Both the position numbers and the translations under genes were made by a program. A DNA stretch of 64,000 nucleotides from Diplosphaera chodatii (Eukaryota > Chlorophyta > Trebouxiophyceae > Prasiolales > Stichococcaceae): assembly GCA_032358165.1 (NCBI GenBank), contig JAALGY010000028.1:310001-374000 (forward strand). The letters are read 5' to 3'. The notes beneath the pieces were generated by a model that saw only the letters and a program-made list of their open reading frames with translations, did no database searches and was not told the DNA's origin. Positions 33,259-48,009 of the stretch are shown here, one piece after another (within the stretch, counting starts at the first letter, position 1; every line of letters starts with the position of its first letter).

Positions 33259-36200
33259 CTACATCCTTGCCGCTGTTGTGTCCTCGCTGCCACAGGCGTC
33301 GGGCTCTGAGTCGGGGCCATCAGTGATATACCTGGCGAACATCTCATGGTACAGATCAGGCGAGGACCGCCGCTGCGGTGCTGGCTGCTGCGCTGGCGGC
33401 AGGAGCGGCTGCGGCGGGCCCGGCAGCAGCGCGCTCTCTCGCAGGAACGCTGATGGGCGCAGCGCTGCCTGCTGCAATGCTGTATACTGCGGTGGTGCAG
33501 GCGCCTGCGCCTGCACGAGCGACCATGCCATCTGGTGTTACGGCGCTGAAGGCTGATGCAAGTCTGGTATGCAAGGCTGGGGATGCACTGGAGCGTGTCC
33601 GCCCTGCAGCGTAGCAAAGAAGCCAACTGGTCCGAATGACTCGCGCACAGTGGCCTGTACCTGGAGCGGCAGTGGTCCTGAATGCCAATTCTCCTGGCAG
33701 CTGGCGTCTGAGGTGCGGCGGGACGCCTGAGCGTCAGCTGCAAACTGGCTGGCGGCTCCGCCCAGCTGCTCGCCGCAAAACAGGCCGCAGCCTGCGGCGG
33801 CGCCATGGGCATGGGTGCTGCCATACACTGCACCCTCTGCCGCCCAGTCAGCATGCAGCTTCGCGGCGGAGGATGATGGCACTGCACTGATGCTGGGCTG
33901 CAGCTGCTGAGCTGGGGCCCCATATCCGAGCGTGGGGCCGCCCGTCGCTGGCTGCAGGGCTGCCATGCCATAATCCAGGTACGCTACGGGCGGCTGCGGG
34001 ACCCAGCCGCTGATGTTGACGACGGGATCCCCCACTACGGCCCGCCAGCTGCCAGGCGCTGTGGCCGCAGCTGCCGGAGGTGCCTCCTGCGGCGGCAGCT
34101 GCGCATCGCACCCGCTGCTGGGGCGTTGTTCGGCGAGCGGACGGCGCAGCGCAGGATCAGGCGTCGGCGGCGGAGTCTTGGGGGGCACAGAAACCTGCCA
34201 GACCTGCTCGTCGACCGCTGAGCTGCTTCCTGCACGAAAACATTGTGGTGCATCACTGAGCTGCGCAGCCTGAGGAACTTGCACCTTGCTTTGATGCTCC
34301 CGGAGAGCTGATGTTTGGGTAGATGCATATGCAGCAATGACCTGCTCTCTGGGATCGCATCTTGCACCTGCATCTGACACCCTGCCGCGATGGGTCGGTG
34401 GCACTCCCTCAGCTGGAGCGTTTGGCGACTGGTTCTGCAGACCTCGCAGCGGCTCCACTGGCTCCTGCAGGATCATGCAAAACGACTGGGTTTCTGCTCG
34501 GCACTACAATGTGACGTCTATGGAGAGGTCCACCTGCCATGCCGTCTACTTGCACGCGTACCATGTGACACGGACTGTGCTGTTGGAGACAGGTGCCAGT
34601 CATTGCTGCTGCGTGCGCCACAGCAGGCACGCTGCACACCTGCTTCGGCGGCAGGGCCTGGATACGGTGCGTGGGCCTCGCCTCCCCCTTGCTTGCCACC
34701 CTGGAGCGCGGCTGCTTTGCATGCTGTAGGCAGGGCGGCGGCGCCGGCAGGTCCGCAATTGGCAGGCACGTGGCAGCGGTGCAGCCTGGCGGCGGGGTCG
34801 GCGGCTGCAGGAAGCCTGATGCGGGAGCCCGGGGCGCGGCGGGTGCGGCGGGTGCAACGGCGGACGGCCGGGTAGTGCCGGGTGCCTGCAGAATGGGAGT
34901 GATGATCTCTTGGCGTCCCAGCCTCTGAGACGATCTCTGCAGGTGTGGCAATCGGGTAGAACCCACAATGTCATGTTTTCATGAGGAAGCGTGTGGGAAT
35001 GGTCAACAGCGGCTGCGTATGACCCCACCATGGGAGCGGCGGCGGCGCCTGGCGGCAGCCAGTCCTCGTCGTCGTCAGAGGCGGCCGTGCTGGGCCTGGG
35101 CCTGAGCTTCTTGACCCGCACCAGCTGCGCTCGTAGCCTCTGCAGTGGCAGAGAGTGCGCTGAGTATGATGCATGCCAGATGCACCAACTGACGTCAGCT
35201 GCCTGTTAATGCGGGACGATGTGCGGTAAGCTGCAGCCCACGTCAAGCTTGACATACACGTGGGCAAATGCGCCGAGAAGTATGCAGACGCTCAAAGGCT
35301 GTACCTGCTCTGCAGCAGCTGCAGAAGGGCGGTATGTCGGGTCGTGGGCACCACTGGCTGCGGCCTTCCTCTTCGTGCCACCACCCCTTTGCTGTGCTCC
35401 ACAGATGGGCTGCGCCTCGGCGACATGACTGCATGTACACGAAGGTCCACATCACTATTGACCGCCAAGGGCGTGCTATAATGTCAATGGCTTACACACT
35501 ATTCAACATCGAACCTCGACCAGGCACTCGCAAACTGCCAGCGCAGATCAAAGGACATCGCACAACAGAACATCTTTGCCCGCACTTGGCAGCGCTGATC
35601 AGCAGCGACAGGCGCTTCCGGCCTCCGGCGCCGCCCGCCGCCGGCGCCCTGAGCGGCTGCTGCTTGTTCTTGGCAAAAAAGTCGCGCTGGGGGCGCCTGT
35701 TCCTGTCCAGCAGCATGTTCACGCCAGCGTTGACTTCCTGCAGCCGCTGCCGCGCGTCCATCAGCCTCCAGTCGTCGGCGCCGGGACCCTGTGACAGAGA
35801 GGCGTAGTAGTCATCAGCCAGACGTGTCCAGCGTCGCGGATATCGCACAGCACGTGGCACAGCAGCCTCAGGCAGCATCGTGCTCTGTGGTCCGTAAGGG
35901 GAGACAGTTGCAGCAGCATGCAGTGCACAGGACCACTGGCGGTCAAACTAGCCAGTGGACCAACTACGACCCAGCAGGCATGCACTGTCTGGGTCAGTGG
36001 CGCAAAGACATGCTACCTTATGCAGATAAACGACACCATGCTTGCCTGCTGCCGGCTCTGGAGCTGCGTGAGGAAGCCCTGCGTGTCGGAGACGACGCCC
36101 ACTTTGCCGTGCCACTTGGCCTTGCCGAGCCTGCAGCTGGTGGCGGACTCCTTCCAGGTCGAGGGGTCGTAGATGTTCGACCTCACGTCCTCATGGCCGC

Positions 36201-37513
36201 CAGGCCCGGTCTGCAAGTCGAGAAGATATGAGGCAGCATCATGGACTACGGCGTGCAGGTGCGGACATGAGTTGTCTCCGCGTGACATTCGGCAGACAGC
36301 AGGACTGCACGCCCTGCAGCCACGTCAGGTTGCAGTCCCATTGCTGCTGCGCACTGCAAGGCAGACTGATGTCGGAAATTGCTTACAAGGTTCACCTTCG
36401 AGGCTGCCATGCTGTGGGCTGCGGCGCGGCCCGGCGTCAGCAGGTGGCGGCGGCGGCACAGGGCGCTGCTGCCCGCCGCCCCGCACTGCGCCTGCTTAGC
36501 GATGCAGCACTGCAGGCAGCAGCAGCAGCAGCAGCATGACAGCGGTGATGAACGTCTCAAACTACCTTGTTTGCGCTGAACAAAGCTGACATGCCATGCG
36601 CTCACACAGGACTTTGTGTGTAGCAAGCGGCGGTGCACGAGTGTTTTTGAGCCTCTGCGACGGCAGGTGAAGTCAGGCACACACCTCGTAGCAGCGGACG
36701 AACTGAGGGAAGTTGACGGTGTAGAAGCCATGCGAGACTTCCTCCAGGAGCTCCCTGCAGCAACAATGCGCGCGTGGGGCTCCTGCTGGCACGGTATGCT
36801 GCAGTTGCTCGCTTTTGTCGCTGTGCTATGCACCAAGGTGGAGGCAAGGCGATGTTACTGTGAAAGAAGCACACTGTTTGTTGCGCCGCAGGTTGAGGCG
36901 GGCCTCGTGGTCGGGCGCCTCCAGGCTGGCGAGCAGGCGCACGCTGGCCGCCAGGCACTCCCAGTCCAGCGCAGCATCCAGCGGCAGCTTGTTGTCGTGC
37001 GCCACCCTACATGCAGTACTAGTACTGCAGTACTGTACTATTGTTGGTACAGACCACCAGATGCTTGCAGCAATATCTATACATGATGGCAATTGTAAGT
37101 GCACTAACCGACCGAGGGTCACACCGTGCTGTTGCTGCACTGAGCCGGTTGACGATGCTGGCGACGATGACAGCAGCTTCGTCTGTGTCGACTTCAGCCT
37201 GCAGGATGAACAGCACACCTGTTTCTGAGGGGCACAATCGTGCAAGGTGCCATGCTGACGCACACAGGAACAAGGCATGCACTGCAGCCCTGCAGCGGTA
37301 GCTCATCACTTTTCGTGCACCAAACTCAAGGTGATGGTCTGTCTGTCAAAAGTACATCACCCGTGAGAACAGGCCACGGCTCCAGGTGCGCAGTGGACCC
37401 ACGCCAAGCCCGCAGTCTGCCAGCCGCTGCAGCACGTCAGCCGCCGCTTCACTACCAGCATGCGGTCCGCTGCGTGCCAGCAGGGCCTGCAGATGCTGCC
37501 TGCTGACCTGCAT
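33259..37513 (-). CDS. Unrecognised multi-exon protein with a Pro/Gln-rich C-terminus
   Basis: I do not recognise this protein. Coding-like exons on the minus strand with consistent phases are: from ATG 37513, SRQHLQALLARSG to WSRGLFS; about 37200, AEVDTDEAAVIVASIVNRLS; about 37005, VAHDNKLPLDAALDWECLAA; about 36765, ELLEEVSHGFYTVNFPQFV; about 36510, a Cys/Arg-rich block; about 36210, IYDPSTWKESATSCRLGKAK with WHGKVGVVSD; about 35790, DDWRLMDARQRLQEV to RDFFAKNKQQPLR; about 35140, RLRAQLVRVKKL then an acidic patch SDDDEDW. Several hundred low-complexity Pro/Ala/Gln/Ser residues follow, ending SPDLYHEMFARYI and a stop at 33259. The helical N-terminal part and disordered tail would suit a nuclear or RNA-related scaffold, but that is only a guess. 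Some exon edges in the tail are unresolved. Confidence 0.5.
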
Positions 37514-38816
37514 GCTCCCCGCTTTGCCGCTGCAATGGCTCGCCTGCAGCAAACATACAGGACCATCCTCAGCGAGCAAAGTGTGCGTGGAGCGCGGCTG
37601 GAAGCAGGAGCTAGACTCTGATCACACCCGTGAAGCCCGAGATGCCGCAGCGTACTATCAATACACCATTCCTGGTATCATTTGATATACATGCAAAATC
37701 CTGATAAGTCACTTGCCAGACCCACTGAGACATGGGTTGAGGCATGCGCGCCAGCACATTGGCAATGCAACATGTGGGTCTCCAGCAAAGGTATCCAGCG
37801 GATGTAAGGCCATCCTAGAGAATAAAGAAACGCTGTGGTCGTTCTGAGGCATCAGGGAACTGCAAGCTGACACTTCAAATATGCCAATGGCATGCTGATG
37901 GCCGGGCAGCCAGGAAGCGCTGCGGAGCACCAAAGCCGAAGGGGGGCTGACAGATGATCTCTTTCTGCTAGTAGAAGATGGAAAGGGTGGGCGCAGGAGG
38001 CAAGGTTGGAGAAAGATCCTTGCCTGCCGGCTACCCTGCACTCCTGTGCGAAGCTGCCTCTGGCTCACTACGGTGCTGCTCACGCCCTGCGAAGCTCATG
38101 CTGGGCTGAACGCACTTGACGTGTAGCCTAAACGAGCTTGATGCAGGCTGAGCGCTGCGTTACACGTCAGGAATGCCGCACTCCCGGTGTTTCACCTCGG
38201 TAGGCACTCTGCACTGGTCTCTGCAGCAAAACGGCTGCCGGTCGCGGGATCTGGCGGTTCCGGCGCACGCGCCACGATCGCGGCAGACTTCTAAGACAGC
38301 CTTGAAGCAGGATCAGAAGTGGCAATTGGACATGTGCGCCTGGCGCCACGCAAGCGATGCGAGTCGGCCAGCGGGAGCCGCTGTGGCAAAAAGTGGTGTC
38401 GGAGCCAGCCCGCGAAACTGATGGAGCACCCCTGTGGCAATATGTACCATACTGTAAGCTCAGTGAGCATATCTTGTTCCCAAATGGCCTGACAGCACGA
38501 CAGTGGAGTGACTGAAGGGCTTATGTGCGCTGATTGACTGGCAAGTCGCTGGCACGGTGCCGCCGCAGCTCTCGCTGAGCTACATCCGGCGGTGATGAGT
38601 GCACCATTGGTGGCACACATAGAGTCAGGCCCCTCAGATTTTACATGTGCTGGACTCATCTCTACATATATCGTGCAGTCGTGCTGCCGATGGCTCTTCC
38701 AGTACCGCTCAATGCCGTGCCTCAGGTTCTCCTTGCATAGCCGCCATAGCTGACAAGTCGGCGCCTGCTGACTGTGCCGTGGCATCATTCATGGCGCTGT
38801 TGCAGCTATCCTGCTG
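37514..38816. other. Intergenic region between two minus-strand genes
   Basis: About 1.3 kb with no domain-bearing exon. TTACA at 38641-38645 gives TGTAA on the minus strand about 170 nt past the HAD gene stop. A 125-codon open frame at 37709-38083 (minus) has no recognisable features; a 5' non-coding exon of the downstream gene could lie here. Confidence 0.4.
38641..38645 (-). terminator. Candidate TGTAA polyadenylation signal (HAD gene)
   Basis: TGTAA on the minus strand about 170 nt beyond the HAD-hydrolase stop codon at 38817. Confidence 0.4.
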
Positions 38817-41704
38817 TCACCGCAGGCTGTGCCACCGCATGCTGCGCGTTTTGTGCAGCCCCGCCTCCACGGCCGCCTCCACGTCATCCACCACGATGCG
38901 CGCCGGGTCTGTGTCTGAGTTGGCGCCCCCCCGGAACACCCCGGTGCGCACCTGAGGAGCAGGGGAAGCAGCAGGGTCAGAGTGGATTGTGGGACTCAAT
39001 CACACGGGCATCTCAGAAGGAGCACCACACCGTGGGTGGTAAAGTGCATCATCGCGTGCAGGTACTACTGCAGGTACATGCATGCAGTGTGCTCTGCCTG
39101 CCACTGGTGCCACAGGCACCAATTGAGGGCGAGGCGCGGATTTAGCTTCTTGATTGCAGCTGTGACATGACTGAAGTGACCTGATCGACAGCTACGAGTG
39201 GAGGTGGCATACCAGGCAGGACACCCAGGGAGGCCCAGCCCTGTTGGCGCCGCGCACGTCTGCTGCTGGGTTGTCGCCCACTGCGTACACCTGCAGTGCA
39301 GGGGCCAGGTGGTCTGTAAGGCTCTCTGTGGTTTCATGAACAGTATCGCCGCAACCGCCAAGCTCGGAAGCACAGGACGTCAGGAGATATGTGGCCACAT
39401 GCTATCATGCTTAACTGTACACACTCAGACGGGCATCCGGAGCCCACTGCAGCTTTGCCAAGAAAGGGCTAGATGTACAGCTACTGCAAGCCCCCTGGTG
39501 GCCAGACCTGCACCCCGAGGAAGTAGTCTGCCCGGGCATGACGCTGACTGCAGCAGGGCGGCTGCTCACCGAGGAGAATGGTAGCGGCTGCGCCGGCCGT
39601 TCTGCGTCCAGTGCCTCTGGCGACTCGTCGACCGCGGCCTCTGCTGTTGGCACAGCGTCTGACGCTGGCGCCGGGCTGTCGTCAAGTAAGCCCAGCAGCC
39701 GCGCCTGCTGCAGCAGCAGGCCCTCCATGAGGCGGTAGGGCGCCGGGTTGGGCTTGCCGTAGTACTTCAGGTGCGGCACCTCCCTCCCCGTCACCTGGCG
39801 CACACAAAAGGTGTTTGGGTGAACGACTGCCCCAATGTTCATCAGCAGCAGTGGGTGTATCAGCAGTAAGGGGCTTCTGAGCTCATAACCCATGACGACG
39901 ACCCAAAGCTTCTCATGCGACCCATCCTCGTGCTGGTCAGCTCTAGCATACATTCCAGGGGAGCGCTCGCCTCCTTGTGCAGCATTTGCACGCATGCGGC
40001 GAAGGCGCCCTGCCCCAGCCGCGGCGTGGGAAACTCGTTGGCCCATAGCAGGTCGGGGTTGGCGAAGTACAGCTGCACCGGCGGCGCGCCCTCGGGGGGC
40101 GCCTCCCGCCCTGGCACCCCGCCTGTACTACATTGACAGTGAGATGCTGAGGGCATCACATCGGAATGCCCTGTTCGTACTCTCCATCAGCGAACACAAC
40201 ATGCAGCACAGTGTGCGGTTGCTGAACCGTCTGGCTGTTCAGCGAACATGCCGAGAACCATGAAGCGCATAGTGCCATACCAGTTCTGTACCTGACATGA
40301 TGACATCCAACACCAGCTGGACGTCCCTGTACCAGTCCTGCGGGTCCTTGAACACCAGGACGGCTGCAATAGGGTTGGCCTCGCTGCCCATGCCCCCTGA
40401 CGGTGGCTCCCTCTCTGAAATACCACAGACAGGGTGTCAGCTGAAACCTTGTGTGACTGGCTGCAAAGATCAACACCGTTAGGTCTGCTCCTGGCAGTGG
40501 CATGTGTCTCACATCATCCTGCAGATCAATGTGGCCAGTTGGCACACTTGCCTGAACGTGGCGCAAAGGGGGCGGCATGTGGCACGGCCGAATGCAGTTC
40601 CCCGAGCGTCAGCACCTGCTGGAAGCCGTAGTGCCTGCAGGAAGCAGCCGAGGGTTGCTGCTCTAGGCCTCCTTATGGTCAGGACGCCAGCCAACACTGC
40701 TGCTTAGCTCGCAGAAGGCAAGTTTGGAGACAGATCAATTGAGAAGACTTCCCACTCGCACCTTGCCACATGGGCAGGCTGCCCTACGCCGGCCACGACC
40801 ACCGGCTTGTCACGGAGCAGCGTGTGCTGCGCGAGTCGGCGAAAAGGCGTGTGCGCCAACACAACCTGCAAGCAGCAGACCAGCTTCACACAAATGCTGT
40901 AGGTCAACATGCAAGTAAAGCGACCCCTTGTGTGACATGCTACATTTCGGAAGACAGATTTGCGTGATTACTGATGTTTGCACCACGGTGCAGCGGCCCT
41001 GCCATCGTCTCGGGCGCATTGCATCACTTGCAGTGTTCAAGCCATGGGCCAGTTCGACCTTCTGGCAGGCACAGGCAGAATTACGCATGCCTGGTTCTCG
41101 TGCACGTGCACGTCCAGCCAGCCGCTGAGCTCCTCGGCCTTCTGGGCCTCCGTCACGCCGCCCCCGTTGGTCAGAAAGCAGACCGGCAGCTTCGGCTTCG
41201 CCCCTGCATGCCATGCCACATTTCACTGCTGGTTGCATGCCGCACCATCCGGGCATCATGATCTGCTGCGAGCCCTTCGATCTGATGTGAGGAAAGTCAT
41301 GTATGCATGCTCATTGGCGCTTGGTGTGATGTGCAGCCTACCGCCGGGCTGGTACAGTTTGGCGAGCGCCCGCCTGGCAGCAGGCAGCACATTGCCGCCC
41401 CGGATCAGGACGCCGTCGATGTCGAACACGAACGCCGGCGGGCCTTCCGGGTTGCCGGCCTCGCTGCTGAGGCACCTGCCGCCCAGTGCTGGTGGGAGCT
41501 GACGCTGCGTCGTCGCCGCGGGCGCAGCATGCTGTGCCGCCGCTGCCCGCACCCCACGCAGCGCGACATGTTGCAGATCTCGTAGCGCCTGCAGCAGACG
41601 TAGCAATACATGCTGCTACCTCAAGATCTGTCAGCGTCAATTGTTTCCAGACGATGACCGTGTGTTCGGCACGGCATGCGCCAACCCTCCGCACTCACCC
41701 GCAT
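38817..41704 (-). CDS. HAD-superfamily IIA hydrolase, CECR5/HDHD5 type
   Basis: Ten exons sum to 1,266 nt, or 421 residues: 41704-41699, 41588-41342, 41203-41091, 40865-40762, 40634-40552, 40414-40292, 40122-39971, 39794-39570, 39290-39213 and 38951-38817. HAD motif I is FVFDIDGVLIRGG, motif II PVCFLTNGGG, the motif III lysine lies in HLKYYGKPNPAPY, and motif IV is AVGDNPAADVRGAN. Family blocks VVLAHTPFR and AVLVFKDPQDWYRD are also present. The Arg/Ala-rich, acid-poor first 50 residues suggest a mitochondrial transit peptide, as in the human relative. The substrate is unknown. The proposed start is a 6-nt exon (ATGCGG) before a GTGAGT donor. Three introns appear to use GC donors (41090, 40551 and 39970, reading down the minus strand). 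An Ala/Asp/Glu-rich insert near the end of the eighth exon is lineage-specific. Confidence 0.9.
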
Positions 41705-42507
41705 CACAGAGGCTCATCTGCAAGCGATGCTGATACCGACAAGCATGGCGCCTTCAGTGGCGTCGGTCTTGGATTGTTGCAACGATAGCGTCAACCGGAC
41801 TTTGACATCTTGAGGTGCCGGTTTGCCAAAGTCTGCCACCCCAAGTCCAAATGGAGGGATGTCCTCCCAGAAGCTTTTGCCACTGGCTGGCTGCAGCACC
41901 AGCATACGAGGATGACGCACGGTGTGTTGAGGTCTACGAATGTCGAACTCGCAAGCAAACTCGAGTAATCTATGATGTATGTGCAAATTTAAGATCCATG
42001 TCGCGCCGCAAACCCTGCGCTGCAGATGCACAGGTCGGAAAGGCCAAAGCAGCAGGTTGGCAGTTGCCCAGTTCATACTCATAGCTGCAGCGTACGCCGA
42101 TTGCCCGTTTGTGTCGAGATACAGCCTGCTAGTGTTACAGCTTGCATGTCAAGACATTTTGGAAGCCCAATGGACACCAAGTGCACAGCAATGCGCGCTC
42201 ACTCTGCTGTCCGGCAAATTTGCTGTCTGGCATATGAAGCCGTGTATTGTGTCCCACATGCCAGGCATGCGACAGCAACATATGATCACAAGCGCCTGAA
42301 GCCCACATGACACCAGGCGTATTACTATCTAGCTAACATTCAACCCGCCAGAGTGTCAGAGTGGCCAGTTGGCCGGACGTGACAATGTAGGGGTTGCCGA
42401 AGAATGCTTCGAGGCACCCCAGCTGCTCGACAGGTCACAGCTCTATGGTCTGAGCTGGCCAGGTGGCTGGCATTGGGGGCTAAGCGTGGGCGGTTGCCAC
42501 CGAACGC
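41705..42507. other. Intergenic region between the HAD and cysteine protease genes
   Basis: It contains the 3' flank of the protease gene and the promoter side of the HAD gene, both on the minus strand. Open frames of 90-120 codons exist on both strands but have poor codon choice and no domain. Nothing else was recognised. Confidence 0.45.
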
Positions 42508-45283
<2,776 letters not shown>

Positions 45284-45819
45284 GATGCCAGCGCCTGAGC
45301 CTGCAAACGGGTTCCCAGGTCTCACAGCTGAGACTTTGCAGTGTCATCCATATCTGAAGGTCCCGTGAAGCTCGGAACGCCCAACCCTCTGAAGTCAACT
45401 GCAGGCTGGACAGTCCAGGCCAGTCAGGCAGTGTAGGATGCGCGACAGCCTGTGGGGTGGGCACCACCTGCTGTTGATCTTATCAGCGTCCTGCCACAGA
45501 GGACGATTTCGACACCGGATGTGCTGCCACGCAGATGGTTGAAGCCACGCCTGATGCCCGGTGCAAAGGCGAGCAAACACGCAACCTGATGCTCAGCAAG
45601 GTTGTAAGATGTCTTGGCAAAGCAGCCGCTGTGTCCTCGACGCGAGAACGACCTGCAAATTGTTCGCACATGAGTCATCTGTGAAATAAACCCTGGAGGG
45701 AACTCTATACCCCGCTTTGGACTTTGGCTTCCCAGCCGGCAGTGTCTGCAGCGAGCAGCACGGTCGCCTGCCTTTTCGGCTGCGGGTGCTGCTGCGACTG
45801 CGTAGTCAAGCCCGTAACC
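45284..45819. promoter_or_regulatory. Divergent promoter between the cysteine protease and RPS23
   Basis: 536 bp separate the two divergent start codons. The ribosomal protein gene should have a strong constitutive promoter. No TATA box was identified with confidence. Confidence 0.5.
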
Positions 45820-47203
<1,384 letters not shown>

Positions 47204-47301
47204 GCGAATGGCTTGCACACCATTGATAGCCAGCTGGCTGTCCTGCAGCATTGGCGCTCTTTCAAGTGCTGTGAGCTCTGCCTGTGCTGGGACTGCCATG
47301 C

Positions 47302-47306
47302 TGTAA
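47302..47306 (+). terminator. Candidate TGTAA polyadenylation signal (RPS23)
   Basis: TGTAA about 100 nt after the RPS23 stop codon, a typical distance for a short chlorophyte 3' UTR. Confidence 0.5.
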
Positions 47307-48009
47307 CTCGTCACCGTATTGGCGCTTCAGCCCGCACATCTGTGCTCGAGCCTCGGCTTCCACATACAATAGTCCACCAAATCAAGCCCTTAAAACTTCT
47401 TCACTGATCTATCAGCACACGAAGAGCAGCCCATCAGAGGTTAGACTAAGGTAGCTGCATGCCGCAGATACCAAACTTCGTCCACATGCTCGGTGGCAAT
47501 GCCGAAACCACCTTGATCCGACACATGACTAGGTTCAGCACTAGATAGCATTGTCTCACAAAGGCGCTGGAGACCATAACACAGCAGCCAATGGGACTGC
47601 ACTGAACCTTGACCCGCTCAGTAGCGACCCGTGCCGCCCTTCTGCTTGCTACGCACCTGCACCAGCGCACGGCATGTGAAGCATTGGTACTGGGCAGCAG
47701 GCCTCTGTCAAATACTAACACACGCAGAACACGAGTGGGATTACATGACGAGTCATCGCACCATGTCCATGGGCAGCTCTTGCCCCTCCTTCGTGCAGCA
47801 GAAGATCCAGAATTTGAAACTTTTACACTAATATATCTACCAACTTTTTTATTGACAAAAATACAGCTAGCTGTGCATAAATAAAACGTAAAATAAATAC
47901 AAAATACCATCGGCCTGATGGGGACGAGGTTTTCAGTCGACCACCTGCAGCAAGCACCATAATGTTCCACTTCGACGGCGTTGTGATGGTTGCGTCAAAC
48001 CCCTGCTCA
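47307..48009. other. Convergent intergenic region with an AT-rich island
   Basis: It lies between the 3' ends of RPS23 and the transporter gene. The stretch 47815-47912 is strikingly AT-rich (for example TATATCTACCAACTTTTTTA and AAATAAAACGTAAAATAAAT) against a GC-rich background. TTACA at 47823-47827 is TGTAA on the minus strand, about 185 nt past the transporter stop. No RNA gene was recognised. Confidence 0.55.
47823..47827 (-). terminator. Candidate TGTAA polyadenylation signal (transporter gene)
   Basis: TGTAA on the minus strand about 185 nt beyond the transporter stop codon, at the edge of an AT-rich island. Confidence 0.45.

Noticed and set aside
41714..42082. Possible small minus-strand gene between the HAD and protease genes
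   Set aside because: No start context, domain or codon bias, and no homologous-looking block; treated as intergenic.
47446..47970. 174-codon open frame on the minus strand
   Set aside because: No domain, poor codon choice, crosses the AT-rich island and lies in the convergent 3' flank of two well-defined genes.
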